Source: Eutrophocola sp964601805 (lineage in GTDB: Bacteria; Pseudomonadota; Gammaproteobacteria; Pseudomonadales; Pseudohongiellaceae). Taken from it: DNA of 51,833 nucleotides. Numbering within the stretch: position 1 is the stretch's first letter; each line of letters begins with the position of its first letter. Both the position numbers and the translations under genes were made by a program. The notes beneath the pieces were generated by a model. That model was not told where the DNA came from and made no database searches. It saw only the letters and a list, made by a program, of their open reading frames with translations. The stretch is taken from NCBI GenBank assembly GCA_964601805.1, contig CAZROW010000015.1:1-51833 (forward strand). Reading direction: 5' to 3'. Of the stretch, positions 36,573 through 45,201 are shown in pieces.

Positions 36573-36953
36573 TTACTCGGCCTTGGCTTTGGCCTTTGCT
36601 TTAGCCTTGGCCTTGGTTTTGGCCTTGGCTTTTGGTTCAGCCTTGGTCTTGGCTTTGGCCTTGGTTTTAGCCTTTGCCTTGGCCTTGGCTTTGGGCGCAG
36701 CTTTTTCTTCAGTTTTAGCTTCAGCCTTCTCTTCAGCCTTTTCTTCAGCTTTCGCTTCAGGAGCAGCTTCTTCAGCTTTTGCTTCTTCTGCCGGAGCTTC
36801 TGTCTTTTCTTCAGCAGCCTCTGCAGGTGCAGCTGCTTCCTCGGTGGCAGTTTCTGCAGCCGCGGCTTCAGCTGGCTTTTCTTCTTCAGCAGCTTCTACC
36901 TTGGCTTTCGCCTTGGCCTTTACCTTGACCTTGGGCTCAGCTTCTTCCTTGGC
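36573..36953 (-). repeat. Low-complexity coding tract for the S2 tail
   Basis: About 380 nt of near-periodic Lys/Ala/Glu codons, seen on the plus strand as repeated GCCTTGGCTTTGGC-like 6- and 12-nt units. The near-repeats are prone to slippage, so tail length may vary between strains. Long low-complexity open frames on the other strand are mirror images of this tract. Confidence 0.8.
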
Positions 36954-37685
36954 ATCATCCAGTTCAACGAACTCACCCTTGCGGGCTTCGTCTTCCTGCT
37001 TGGCCTTGCCGTGACCTTCCACGCAGGCATCTGCCATGGCACCAACATAAAGCTTGATGGCGCGAATCGCATCATCATTACCGGGAATAACCACATCCAC
37101 ACCGTCCGGATCACTGTTGGTGTCAACGACACCAATTACCGGAATACCAAGCTTGTTGGCTTCGGTCACGGCGATGCGTTCATGGTCAACATCGATAACG
37201 AACAGCGCATCAGGCAGTCCGCCCATATCCTTGATACCACCGATGCTTCTTTCCAGTTTTTCCTGCTCGCGGGTACGCATGAGCGCTTCTTTCTTGGTGA
37301 GCTTGTCAAAGGTGCCATCAGTCGCCTGGCTTTCCAGGTCCTTGAGTTTCTTGATGGAAGCACGGATGGTTTTGTAATTGGTCAGCATGCCGCCCAGCCA
37401 GCGCTGGTCGACGTAAGGCATGGAAGCGCGATCCGCTTCGGCCTTGATAATCTTGCTCGCAGCGCGCTTGGTGCCGACAAACAGGACTTTCTGTTTGCGC
37501 TCGGCCATATGGCGAACCTGTTCCATGGCCTGGGTCAATGCAGGCAGGGTTTGCTCAAGATTGATGATATGGATTTTATTGCGGGCCCCGAAAATGTACT
37601 GATTCATCTTGGGGTTCCAGTAGCGGCACTGGTGTCCGAAATGCACACCGGCCTGCAACATGTCTTTCATGTTTACAGAGGTCAT
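36573..37685 (-). CDS. rpsB: 30S ribosomal protein S2 with long Lys/Ala/Glu C-terminal tail
   Basis: Essential small-subunit protein that binds last and recruits S1. Residues 1 to about 240 are a normal S2 (MLQAGVHFGHQCRYWNPKM, FVGTKRAASKII, RWLGGMLTN, NKLGIPVIGVVDTNSDP, PGNDDAIRAI). The 370-residue protein is about 130 residues longer than E. coli S2. The tail has three blocks: basic 251-263 (KVKVKAKAKAK), acidic Glu/Ala-rich about 264-330, and basic 331-370 made of KA and KT repeats. The reading frame is open with a clean stop and AAGGA before the ATG, so this is not a frameshift artefact. It is divergent from map, as in Pseudomonas, behind a structured leader. Confidence 0.96.
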   Translation of the reverse strand: MTSVNMKDMLQAGVHFGHQCRYWNPKMNQYIFGARNKIHIINLEQTLPALTQAMEQVRHMAERKQKVLFVGTKRAASKIIKAEADRASMPYVDQRWLGGMLTNYKTIRASIKKLKDLESQATDGTFDKLTKKEALMRTREQEKLERSIGGIKDMGGLPDALFVIDVDHERIAVTEANKLGIPVIGVVDTNSDPDGVDVVIPGNDDAIRAIKLYVGAMADACVEGHGKAKQEDEARKGEFVELDDAKEEAEPKVKVKAKAKAKVEAAEEEKPAEAAAAETATEEAAAPAEAAEEKTEAPAEEAKAEEAAPEAKAEEKAEEKAEAKTEEKAAPKAKAKAKAKTKAKAKTKAEPKAKAKTKAKAKAKAKAKAE

Positions 37686-37710
37686 TGCTATGTCCTTGGG
37701 TTAAGCCTCC

Positions 37711-37787
37711 ATACATCCCTCGGGACTAACCTGCAACCTGTTGTTTTTTAACAGGTTTGTGGCACCCAGCCCGAAGTGTTGATGTAT
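37711..37787 (-). ncRNA. Structured rpsB leader (putative S2 autoregulatory element)
   Basis: On the minus strand three nested helices form: ATACATC with GATGTAT (7 bp), CTTCGGG with CCCGAGG (7 bp including G-U), and AACCTGTT with AACAGGTT (8 bp, 7-nt loop). Internal single-stranded parts are CTGGGTGCCAC and GCAGGTTAGT. It ends 25 nt before the rpsB ATG. Ribosomal protein S2 is known to repress rpsB-tsf translation through a structured 5' UTR in gammaproteobacteria; this is the likely counterpart. Pairing is seen directly; S2 binding is inferred. Confidence 0.7.
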
Positions 37788-37863
37788 GTGTGACAGTTAA
37801 GGTTAAGTTTGTTTTGCAGGATATTCCTGCGCCGGTTCTTCCCACCCGGGAAAAACGTGCGGC

Positions 37864-37892
37864 TTTATACCACAAAGGCATGCCAACTTAAA
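37864..37892 (-). promoter_or_regulatory. Probable rpsB promoter with extended -10
   Basis: Minus strand TGGTATAAA (37872-37864) gives an extended -10 (TG-N-TATAAA). A weak -35, TTTAAG, sits 17 nt upstream. The bases after the -10 are GC-rich (GCCGCACG), a discriminator typical of stringently controlled ribosomal-protein promoters. The resulting 5' UTR of about 170 nt would include the S2-type leader. Confidence 0.6.
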
Positions 37893-38127
37893 GGAAAAAC
37901 AGTACCTGCCAACTGCCTGCAAGGGGGCGGGAAGCCCATGAAATAATTGGGAAAAACACAAGCCGTCCCGGCACCGATCCCTGGTATGCACGCCTGTATA
38001 TCCGTCAATCCAGCCAGCATGAATTCCAGGTCTTGGAAACCAGTTCACCCTCTTCTTTTGCGAACTATCATTTCTTTGTGGCCGCGGTTGCCCTAAAATA
38101 GCGTCCTTTTCACCGCCATACTTCCCA

Positions 38128-38901
38128 ATGCCAGTAACCATAAAAAGCCCCGAAGACATTGCAAAAATGCGTGTGGCAGGCAGTCTTGCAGCCGAAGTGC
38201 TGGAAATGATTGGTCCTCACGTAGTACCGGGCGTCAGCACCGGTGAACTCGACCGCATTTGTCATGACTACATAGTCAATGAGCAGCAGGCCGTCCCTGC
38301 CCCGCTGAATTACAATGGTTTTCCCAAGTCGATCTGCACATCCGTGAACCATGTCATCTGTCATGGCATACCCAGCGATAACACCATCCTGAAAAAAGGT
38401 GACATCGTGAATATTGATATCACGGTCATCAAGGACGGCTTTCACGGGGATACGAGCAAGATGTTCTATGTCGGTAAGGTAGCTCCCCATGCTCATAAAC
38501 TTGCCGTGGTGACCCAGGAATGCCTCTACAAGGCCATTGCGATCGTCAAACCCGGCACCACGCTCGGCGATATCGGCCACATCATTCAGCAGCATGCGGA
38601 ATCCAACCATTATTCCGTGGTCCGTGAATATTGTGGCCACGGTATCGGCCGTATCTTTCACGAGGAGCCACAGGTACTGCATTACGGTACGCCCGGCACC
38701 GGCATGCCGCTTGCCGAGGGCATGACTTTCACGATAGAACCCATGATCAACGCCGGTTCGCGCCATACCAAGCTGTCCCGCAGTGATGGCTGGACGGTAA
38801 CCACACGGGACCGACGCCTGTCTGCGCAATGGGAACACACCCTGGCAGTCACCAGCGATGGTTGCGAAGTGCTCACAAAACGAACAGAAGAATCATTCTA
38901 G
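38128..38901 (+). CDS. map: Methionine aminopeptidase type I
   Basis: Removes the initiator methionine from nascent proteins. The 257-residue protein carries the full metal set and catalytic His: His79, Asp97, Asp108, His171, Glu204 and Glu236, in motifs VNHVICHG, NIDITVIKDGFHGD, CGHGIGRIFHEEP and FTIEPMI. It is divergent from rpsB and 1 nt upstream of the glnD start. The rpsB/map/glnD layout matches Pseudomonas. Confidence 0.97.
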   Translation: MPVTIKSPEDIAKMRVAGSLAAEVLEMIGPHVVPGVSTGELDRICHDYIVNEQQAVPAPLNYNGFPKSICTSVNHVICHGIPSDNTILKKGDIVNIDITVIKDGFHGDTSKMFYVGKVAPHAHKLAVVTQECLYKAIAIVKPGTTLGDIGHIIQQHAESNHYSVVREYCGHGIGRIFHEEPQVLHYGTPGTGMPLAEGMTFTIEPMINAGSRHTKLSRSDGWTVTTRDRRLSAQWEHTLAVTSDGCEVLTKRTEESF

Positions 38902-38902
38902 A

Positions 38903-41608
38903 ATGACAACCCCATCCAGAGTGGCGCGTACTCGAAAGTCCCTTTTTGATCGCAAAGCTTTTCTCCAGACCCTGGCCGACAGTCCGTCACCTATTACCTG
39001 CTACCGTGACGCGGTTCAGCATGCCCGCCAGGAACTGGACAAGCGTTTTATCGACAAAGTCGATATTGAAAGCATCATCCGCGATCAGGCCTGGTTCGTT
39101 GACCAGCTTTTGATCTCTGCCTGGGAATCCTATGACTGGAAAGATGCCGATGACATCAGCCTGATTGCGGTCGGTGGTTATGGTCGCGGGGAGCTTCACC
39201 CCTACTCGGATATTGATATCCAGATTCTGCTGGCCAAAGACAACAAGGAGAAATACAAGGCTGACATTGAGCATTTCCTGACCTTCCTCTGGGACATCAA
39301 CCTGGAAATCGGCCAGAGCGTTCGCTCCATCAAGGAGAACCAGCAGGAAGCCACACGGGATATAACGGTAGCGACAGCGCTCATCGAATCCCGGACCCTG
39401 TATGGCAACAAGGAACTGCTCGACAAGGTCATTGCGCGTATTGAGAAAAAGAAAGTCTGGAACCGTAAACAGTTTTTTGAAGCCAAGAAAGAAGAACAGG
39501 AAATTCGTCACAGCAAGCAGGAAGATATCGAATCAGCGCTTGAACCGAACCTGAAAGAAGCTCCGGGTGGCCTTCGTGACATACAGACCATCGGCTGGAT
39601 CTCCAAACGCCACTTTGGCGCCAGTGATTTCCATGACCTTGTTGAGCGCAACTTCCTGGAAAAGGGAGAGCACAGGGACCTCATCCGCGGTCGTAATTTC
39701 CTCTGGAAAATCCGCTACGGTCTGCACATGATCACAGGCCGCCGCGAAGATCGCCTGCTCTTTGAGCATCAACGCAAGCTCGCTGAAATACTCAACTACA
39801 AGGATGACCAGAAAAGTCTCGGCATTGAAAAGTTGATGAAAGAGTATTACCGGGTGGTACTGAGCCTGCGTGAACTCAATGACGTTTTATTGCAACTTTT
39901 CGACGAGGAAATCCTGCGTTCCAAGGAAAGAACCAAGATAGTCTCGATCAACAATCGCTTCCAGATTCGCAACAACTACATTGAAGTCAAAAGCAGCAAG
40001 GTGTTTGAGCGCACGCCGTTCGCGTTGATAGAAATTTTCGTGTGCTGGGCGCAAAACGAAAAGATCGAGGGCATTCGCGCCTCCACCATACGCCTGCTTC
40101 GCAACAGCAAGCACCTGATCGACAATGAGTATCGCCGGGACCTGCGCAATATCTCCATGTTCATGGAGCTGTTACGGTCGCCCCACTACATGGTCGCCAA
40201 GCTCAGGAAAATGAATCGTTACGGCATCCTGCCTGCCTATCTGCCCGAATTCGGGCGTATTGTGGGGCAGATGCAATATGACCTGTTTCATGTCTACACC
40301 GTGGATTCACATACTCTGCAGGTCATGGAAAACATGCGCCGCTTCCGTCACCCGGTAGCCGCGGAAAAATACCCCATTGCCCACCAGTTGTTCCACCAGC
40401 TGCCGAAGATCGAGCTGTTGTATATCGCCGGGCTCTACCATGACATCGCCAAGGGGCGTGGTGGTGACCATTCGGTGCTGGGCAAACGTGATGCCGAGTT
40501 GTTCTGTCGGCGCCATCACCTGGGCAAATGGGATACCGCCCTCGTTGGATGGCTGGTGGAGCACCATCTCACCATGTCCAGCGTAGCCCAGCGCGAGGAC
40601 ATACAGGATCCCGAGGTCATTCGTAAATTTGGCAAACTGGTCGGTGACCAGACTCATCTGGATTACCTCTACGTTTTGACCGTTGCCGACATCAATGGCA
40701 CCAACCCCACGCTCTGGAATACCTGGCGCGCCACCCTCCTGAGAAACCTTTACCAGCACACCAAGCGTGAACTGAGCCAGGCCCAGGGCGTAACCGTGGG
40801 TAAAGCCGACCTGATCCAGCAAAACCAGAAAGCGGCAATTGCCCTGCTCAAAGAATCAGGCTATACCGACAAGCAGATTCGGGAGATATGGAACAACCCG
40901 AATGAGGAATATTTCCTGCGCGAATCCCCTGAAGATATTGCCTGGCATTCCAAAGCTATTGCCAATCATAAAAGCAATGTTGCCCCCCTGATTCTGATCA
41001 AAAACAAGACAGAGATCCGTAACGAAGGCGCAACACAGGTATTTATCTACACACAAAATTCCCATGGCCTGTTTGCCAATATTGCAACGGCATTTGATCG
41101 CCTGAATATGAATATCCAGGATGCCCGCATTTATTTCACTGAAAGTGATTACCTGTTAACCACATTCATGGTGCTTGAAAGTGATGGTCAGCCCATCGGC
41201 AAGAATCCCCAGCGCCTTGAGGAAATTAACCGGACCCTGAACGAGTACGTGAGTGCGAAAACACCGATCAAGCCGATTACCCGTCATCGCCCTTCCCGTA
41301 AATACCGGCAATTTACTCGCAAAACCGAGACCACGCTGACCAACCACGAAAACACGCCCTATTCCAACCTGGAAGTGCTGTGTCCCGACAGGCCCGGTCT
41401 GCTGGCGAAAGTAGCCAATCTTTTTGTTGAAATGGACATTACTCTCCACAACGCCAAGATCACCACCCTGGGTGAAAACGTGGAGGATGTTTTCTTTATC
41501 ACCGACAGTGACAACAATCCCATAGTTGATGAAGCCCTGGGCCAGGAACTTCAGGAGAGAGTCAGGAAGCTGTTAGATGCGGAAACCGCTCCTGCGGAAG
41601 ACGCCTGA
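38903..41608 (+). CDS. glnD: [Protein-PII] uridylyltransferase / uridylyl-removing enzyme
   Basis: Glutamine sensor that uridylylates or deuridylylates PII proteins and so controls nitrogen assimilation. The 901-residue protein has the nucleotidyltransferase motif GGYGRGELHPYSDID (91-105), a GlnD linker, an HD hydrolase domain with the HD pair in LYHDIAKGRGGDHS (about 512-525) and two C-terminal ACT domains (from about 712 and 824) that sense glutamine. ATG at 38903 is chosen: it is 1 nt after the map stop and gives family length, while an in-frame ATG at 38858 lies inside map and lacks a Shine-Dalgarno. Confidence 0.97.
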   Translation: MTTPSRVARTRKSLFDRKAFLQTLADSPSPITCYRDAVQHARQELDKRFIDKVDIESIIRDQAWFVDQLLISAWESYDWKDADDISLIAVGGYGRGELHPYSDIDIQILLAKDNKEKYKADIEHFLTFLWDINLEIGQSVRSIKENQQEATRDITVATALIESRTLYGNKELLDKVIARIEKKKVWNRKQFFEAKKEEQEIRHSKQEDIESALEPNLKEAPGGLRDIQTIGWISKRHFGASDFHDLVERNFLEKGEHRDLIRGRNFLWKIRYGLHMITGRREDRLLFEHQRKLAEILNYKDDQKSLGIEKLMKEYYRVVLSLRELNDVLLQLFDEEILRSKERTKIVSINNRFQIRNNYIEVKSSKVFERTPFALIEIFVCWAQNEKIEGIRASTIRLLRNSKHLIDNEYRRDLRNISMFMELLRSPHYMVAKLRKMNRYGILPAYLPEFGRIVGQMQYDLFHVYTVDSHTLQVMENMRRFRHPVAAEKYPIAHQLFHQLPKIELLYIAGLYHDIAKGRGGDHSVLGKRDAELFCRRHHLGKWDTALVGWLVEHHLTMSSVAQREDIQDPEVIRKFGKLVGDQTHLDYLYVLTVADINGTNPTLWNTWRATLLRNLYQHTKRELSQAQGVTVGKADLIQQNQKAAIALLKESGYTDKQIREIWNNPNEEYFLRESPEDIAWHSKAIANHKSNVAPLILIKNKTEIRNEGATQVFIYTQNSHGLFANIATAFDRLNMNIQDARIYFTESDYLLTTFMVLESDGQPIGKNPQRLEEINRTLNEYVSAKTPIKPITRHRPSRKYRQFTRKTETTLTNHENTPYSNLEVLCPDRPGLLAKVANLFVEMDITLHNAKITTLGENVEDVFFITDSDNNPIVDEALGQELQERVRKLLDAETAPAEDA

Positions 41609-41703
41609 CCACTACCTGGCTGCATACTGGAACAACATTATAGAAGGCTTGCCAGAAGACTGTTTCCGTCTTCATGGCCGATGAATTTGACAGAGGTGAC
41701 CCC

Positions 41704-42051
41704 ATGGCCACGATGTATGGCATACCCAATTGTGACACCATCAAGAAAGCCAGGCGCTGGCTTGATGATCACGGCATTAAATACGATTTCCATGATTACA
41801 AGAAAGCCGGCATTGATGAGAACACCCTGAAACAATGGTGCCGTGAGCTTGGCCATGACGCGCTGCTCAATACGCGCGGTACAACATGGCGCAAGCTTGA
41901 TGATTCGGTGAAAGCTGACATCGACGAGAACAAGGCAATCGCCATCATGATGGAGCACACTTCCATCATCAAACGCCCTGTACTTGATGTCGGAAAGGGT
42001 AAAAAACTGCTGCTTGGCTTTGATGAGACTGCCTATAAAAGCCTCTTGTAA
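41704..42051 (+). CDS. Spx/ArsC-family (YffB-like) protein
   Basis: A 115-residue thioredoxin-fold protein of the ArsC/Spx/YffB family. It has one Cys in the first loop, YGIPNCDTIKKARRWLDDH (Cys10), then the HDYKKAGI and NTRGTTWRKL motifs and the cis-Pro region IIKRPVLDV. Many YffB proteins reduce glutathione conjugates or have no proven arsenate activity, so the name arsenate reductase is not justified. ATG at 41704 is chosen for its GAGGTG site 5 nt upstream; an in-frame ATG at 41674 lacks one. The position next to dapD is conserved in Pseudomonas relatives. Confidence 0.88.
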   Translation: MATMYGIPNCDTIKKARRWLDDHGIKYDFHDYKKAGIDENTLKQWCRELGHDALLNTRGTTWRKLDDSVKADIDENKAIAIMMEHTSIIKRPVLDVGKGKKLLLGFDETAYKSLL

Positions 42052-42055
42052 AGCC

Positions 42056-42064
42056 TGCTATAAT
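42056..42064 (+). promoter_or_regulatory. Extended -10 promoter of dapD
   Basis: TGC-TATAAT is a perfect extended -10 with a consensus TATAAT, 57 nt before the dapD ATG and immediately after the upstream stop codon. No strong -35 is seen, as expected for extended -10 promoters. Confidence 0.65.
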
Positions 42065-42120
42065 TCGCCCCCTTTTTTAAACACTTAAAAGCTTCATTCA
42101 CAACAGGATATCACCGCATC

Positions 42121-43137
42121 ATGTTCAGTTTTGCACTCGGTGTCGGCACCAAAGACAGTGCCGGCAATTGGCTAGAAGTTTTCTTTCCCTCACCCCGGCT
42201 GAATCCGGACCAGTCCCTTATCGCGCCGGTACTGGAAACCCTGGGTTATACCGGTGGCAACCAGGCACTGGAGCTTAGTGTCGTGGATGCTTCCACTTGC
42301 GCAGCCAGTGTCAGTGACCCCGAATTGAAAAGCCTGCTCGAAGGGATGCAGACATCTGATCGCCCCCTGGTCGCCGTGATCCTGGAAAGTGACGACAAGC
42401 TGCAAAGTGTTCCCGAGGCCTACCTGAAATTGCACCTGCTGTCCCATCGCCTGGTCAAACCACACGGCATTAACCTGGATGGCATCTTTCCCTGCCTGCC
42501 CAACAACGCCTGGACCAGCCAGGGCGCCATCGCCCTTGATGAGCTGGAGCAGCGCCAGTGGCAGGCCCGCCTGGATGGCGAATCCCTGGAAGTGTTCTCC
42601 GTGGACAAGTTCCCCAAGATGACCAACTACGTGGTACCTAAAGGAGTGCGCATTGCCGACACGGCACGTGTCAGGCTGGGCGCTTATGTGGGTGAAGGCA
42701 CTACCATCATGCATGAAGGCTTTGTGAACTTTAATGCCGGTACCGCCGGTACCGCCATGATTGAAGGCCGTATTTCTGCCGGTGTCTTTGTTGGCAACAA
42801 CAGTGATCTTGGTGGCGGCTGCTCCATCATGGGCACCCTCTCCGGCGGCGGCAAGGAAGTCATTTCCGTGGGTGAAGACTGCCTCATCGGCGCCAACGCC
42901 GGTCTTGGTTTTCCCCTGGGTGACCGCTGCACGATTGAGTCCGGCCTTTATGTCAGTGCCGGCACCAAGGTCACGGTCATGGACAGCGACATGAATGCAG
43001 TTGAAGTGGTCAAGGCGCGTGAGCTGTCCAACAAGAGCGACCTGTTGTTCCTGCGTAATTCCACGACCGGTGTGGTTGAATGCCGCACCAATCGCTCCAA
43101 GGTGGAACTTAACGCCGAACTGCATTCCCATAACTAA
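42121..43137 (+). CDS. dapD: 2,3,4,5-tetrahydropyridine-2,6-dicarboxylate N-succinyltransferase
   Basis: Adds succinyl to tetrahydrodipicolinate in the succinylase branch of lysine and diaminopimelate synthesis. The 338-residue protein is the longer Pseudomonas type (E. coli DapD is near 274), with an N-terminal extra domain and a left-handed beta-helix (VRLGAYVGEGTTIMHEGFVN, NNSDLGGGCSIMGTLSGGG, IGANAGLGFPLGD). It is followed 26 nt later by dapE, the desuccinylase of the same pathway. Confidence 0.97.
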   Translation: MFSFALGVGTKDSAGNWLEVFFPSPRLNPDQSLIAPVLETLGYTGGNQALELSVVDASTCAASVSDPELKSLLEGMQTSDRPLVAVILESDDKLQSVPEAYLKLHLLSHRLVKPHGINLDGIFPCLPNNAWTSQGAIALDELEQRQWQARLDGESLEVFSVDKFPKMTNYVVPKGVRIADTARVRLGAYVGEGTTIMHEGFVNFNAGTAGTAMIEGRISAGVFVGNNSDLGGGCSIMGTLSGGGKEVISVGEDCLIGANAGLGFPLGDRCTIESGLYVSAGTKVTVMDSDMNAVEVVKARELSNKSDLLFLRNSTTGVVECRTNRSKVELNAELHSHN

Positions 43138-43163
43138 AGCGAACCACCAGCGGACCAATCAAC

Positions 43164-44291
43164 ATGTCAGCAACCCAGGATCTGTGCACCGAACTCATCG
43201 CACGCCGCTCCGTCAGTCCAAAGGACGAGGGCTGCCAGCTGATCCTGGCTGCACGCCTGGAGGCCATGGGATTCACGGTTGAAAACATGCCCTTTGGTGA
43301 GGTTTCCAATCTCTGGGCCAGGCGCGGCACTGAAGGTCCCCTGGTCTGCCTGGCCGGCCATACTGACGTGGTGCCACCGGGTGACAGTGCGCAATGGCAA
43401 TCAGAACCTTTCTCGGCCACTGTCCGCGACGGCTATCTTTACGGACGTGGTGCGGCGGACATGAAAGGCAGCATTGCCGCCATGATTACTGCCTGCGAAC
43501 GATTTGTTGCAGACAATGGGGAGATCAAAGGCAGCATCGCCTTCCTGATTACCAGTGACGAAGAAAGTATTGCCGTTGATGGCACCCGTAAAGTCATTGA
43601 AACCCTGCAGTCCCGCGGCGAAAAAATTGATTACTGCGTGGTGGGAGAGCCTTCCAGCAGCGAGGCACTTGGTGATGTCATTCGCAACGGCCGTCGTGGT
43701 TCACTCAATGGCACGCTGACCGTGCATGGTAAGGAGGGACATGTTGCCTACCCTGACCTGGCCAACAACCCCGTGCATCGTTTCATGCCGGCACTGGCCG
43801 AGTTGTGTGCCCAGACCTGGGACCAGGGCAATGAGTATTTTCCACCAACCAGCTTCCAGCTTTCCAATATCCATGCCGGCGAAGGCACCAACAATGTCAT
43901 TCCCGGTGAAATGACAGCCCTGTTCAATTTTCGCTTTTCCTCGGAAGTCACCGCTGAAGACCTGATGGAAAAGACAGAATCGATATTCAATGCGCACTAC
44001 GAGAACTACACCCTGGAATGGCAGTTGTCGGGTAATCCGTTCATCACTGCAGAAGGTGTTCTCACCGATGCGGTTTCCCGGGCCATTGAATCGGTCACCG
44101 GCCTGACCACGCAGTTGTCCACCAGTGGTGGCACCAGTGACGGCCGCTTTATAGCACCGACCGGTGCCGAAGTGGTGGAAATCGGGCCATGCAACCGTAC
44201 CATTCACAAGGTCAACGAGTGCGTGTCCGTAGCCGACCTGGAAGACCTGTCCCGCATCTACCAGGGGATTCTCACCAACCTGCTCACCTAG
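43164..44291 (+). CDS. dapE: Succinyl-diaminopimelate desuccinylase
   Basis: Zinc amidohydrolase that releases L,L-diaminopimelate. The 375-residue M20 protein has CLAGHTDVVPPGD (His66, Asp68), GRGAADMKGS (bridging Asp99), TSDEES (catalytic Glu133 and ligand Glu134) and the dimerisation domain HVAYPDLANNPVH. It is in an operon with dapD and its stop overlaps the convergent rsmJ by 4 nt. The intermediate aminotransferase gene dapC is not in the window. Confidence 0.97.
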   Translation: MSATQDLCTELIARRSVSPKDEGCQLILAARLEAMGFTVENMPFGEVSNLWARRGTEGPLVCLAGHTDVVPPGDSAQWQSEPFSATVRDGYLYGRGAADMKGSIAAMITACERFVADNGEIKGSIAFLITSDEESIAVDGTRKVIETLQSRGEKIDYCVVGEPSSSEALGDVIRNGRRGSLNGTLTVHGKEGHVAYPDLANNPVHRFMPALAELCAQTWDQGNEYFPPTSFQLSNIHAGEGTNNVIPGEMTALFNFRFSSEVTAEDLMEKTESIFNAHYENYTLEWQLSGNPFITAEGVLTDAVSRAIESVTGLTTQLSTSGGTSDGRFIAPTGAEVVEIGPCNRTIHKVNECVSVADLEDLSRIYQGILTNLLT

Positions 44292-45091
44292 CTCGAAACC
44301 TGTTCCAGGTTGTGAGTTAAAAACACCTCGAAATGACAGGCCTTGCCCGGCACCAGGAAATCGGCTTTTGCACTGTCCGCCTTCCCGGCTTTTCCCGGCT
44401 GCTTCAACACGACGCGTCGCCCTGCTAACCCCCTGGCCAGTGCCAGCAATTCGGCCACGTCCTCGTTGGGCGGCAGTAGTGACTGCATCAGCGCAATATC
44501 TTTTTTTACCCTGGCGGATTTTCTTCGCGGGGGAAACATCGGATCCAGGTAAATGACATCAGGGCAAGTTGCGCCGGGTTGTGCGAAGTAGTCATGGGTA
44601 TCGGCATGGCACAGTGTCATGCGCGCCAGTATGTCACGCACAGCAGGGTCTGCGCTGTTGCTGCCACGGCGAAAACCGTCATGGAGCAAGGCCGCCATCA
44701 CCGGGTTTTTCTCCAGCAGGGTGACCTGGCAACCTTTCGCGGCCAACGTGAAGGCATCTATCCCCAGGCCCGCCGTGGCATCCACCACATGCCAGGGTTG
44801 CCCTTGTTTCAGCTTGTCCATGCCGACGGCTTTTAACAGGCCTTCATGCTTTCTTGTGGTTTCTACCCGATGCCGAAGCCGGGCAGACTCAAAATCCACC
44901 CGGGTGGCCCCGGCGTTACCATGGCCGGGTGCATGCAGGGACAGCCCGTCTGCATCCCATTTCAGGACCAGGCAGGTGTCATGTTCCGGCAGTATTTCCG
45001 CCCCGGAAAGCTGCTGCAGGTCACTGAAATCCAGAAAGTTTTCAAGCCAGGAAATGTCGCTCTGGTCACATATTAGAAGTGCTAACTGCAT
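44288..45091 (-). CDS. rsmJ: 16S rRNA (guanine(1516)-N2)-methyltransferase RsmJ
   Basis: SAM-dependent methyltransferase of the small-subunit rRNA. The 267-residue protein has SAM motif I VVDATAGLGIDAFTLA, the acidic LLEKNPVMAALL, and the hallmark YLDPMFPPRRKSARVKKD. It is convergent with dapE (4-nt overlap of the stops) and divergent from the GNAT gene. The start has only a weak ribosome-binding site. Confidence 0.94.
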   Translation of the reverse strand: MQLALLICDQSDISWLENFLDFSDLQQLSGAEILPEHDTCLVLKWDADGLSLHAPGHGNAGATRVDFESARLRHRVETTRKHEGLLKAVGMDKLKQGQPWHVVDATAGLGIDAFTLAAKGCQVTLLEKNPVMAALLHDGFRRGSNSADPAVRDILARMTLCHADTHDYFAQPGATCPDVIYLDPMFPPRRKSARVKKDIALMQSLLPPNEDVAELLALARGLAGRRVVLKQPGKAGKADSAKADFLVPGKACHFEVFLTHNLEQVSS

Positions 45092-45201
45092 TAAAGTGAT
45101 CTCAGGACTCCATGTATTGCCGGGTAGTGTTCATATTCACAATCAATACTCTACATTAAGTTATTATTTTATCTTACTGTATTTATTATATATTTTAAGA
45201 A
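45092..45201. other. AT-rich divergent gap between rsmJ and the GNAT gene
   Basis: The part from about 45140 to 45201 is strikingly AT-rich compared with its surroundings, with TATTAT, TATATT and TTAAG tracts. Several overlapping -10-like hexamers are possible, none with a clear -35. The GNAT start codon lies at its right edge with only AAGAA as Shine-Dalgarno. Confidence 0.5.

Larger units (their letters stand above)
37686..38127. other. Divergent rpsB/map intergenic region (442 nt)
   Basis: The only gap over 300 nt. It holds, from left: the rpsB Shine-Dalgarno (AAGGA), the folded S2-type leader (37711-37787), an extended -10 promoter for rpsB (37864-37892) and, at the right end, a weak candidate promoter for map (TTTCTT 38071-38076, 17 nt, TAAAAT 38094-38099). 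Between about 37895 and 38065 I see no gene and no clear signal. Confidence 0.7.

Noticed and set aside
36567..37751. Plus-strand open frames of 394 and 143 residues opposite rpsB, rich in Leu, Phe, Ala and Ser
   Set aside because: They are the antisense of the Lys/Ala/Glu tail codons of rpsB. No ribosome-binding site, no protein family features.
41655..41673. Hairpin GAAGAC/GTCTTC after glnD as a terminator
   Set aside because: Only 6 bp, not GC-rich, and no T-run follows.
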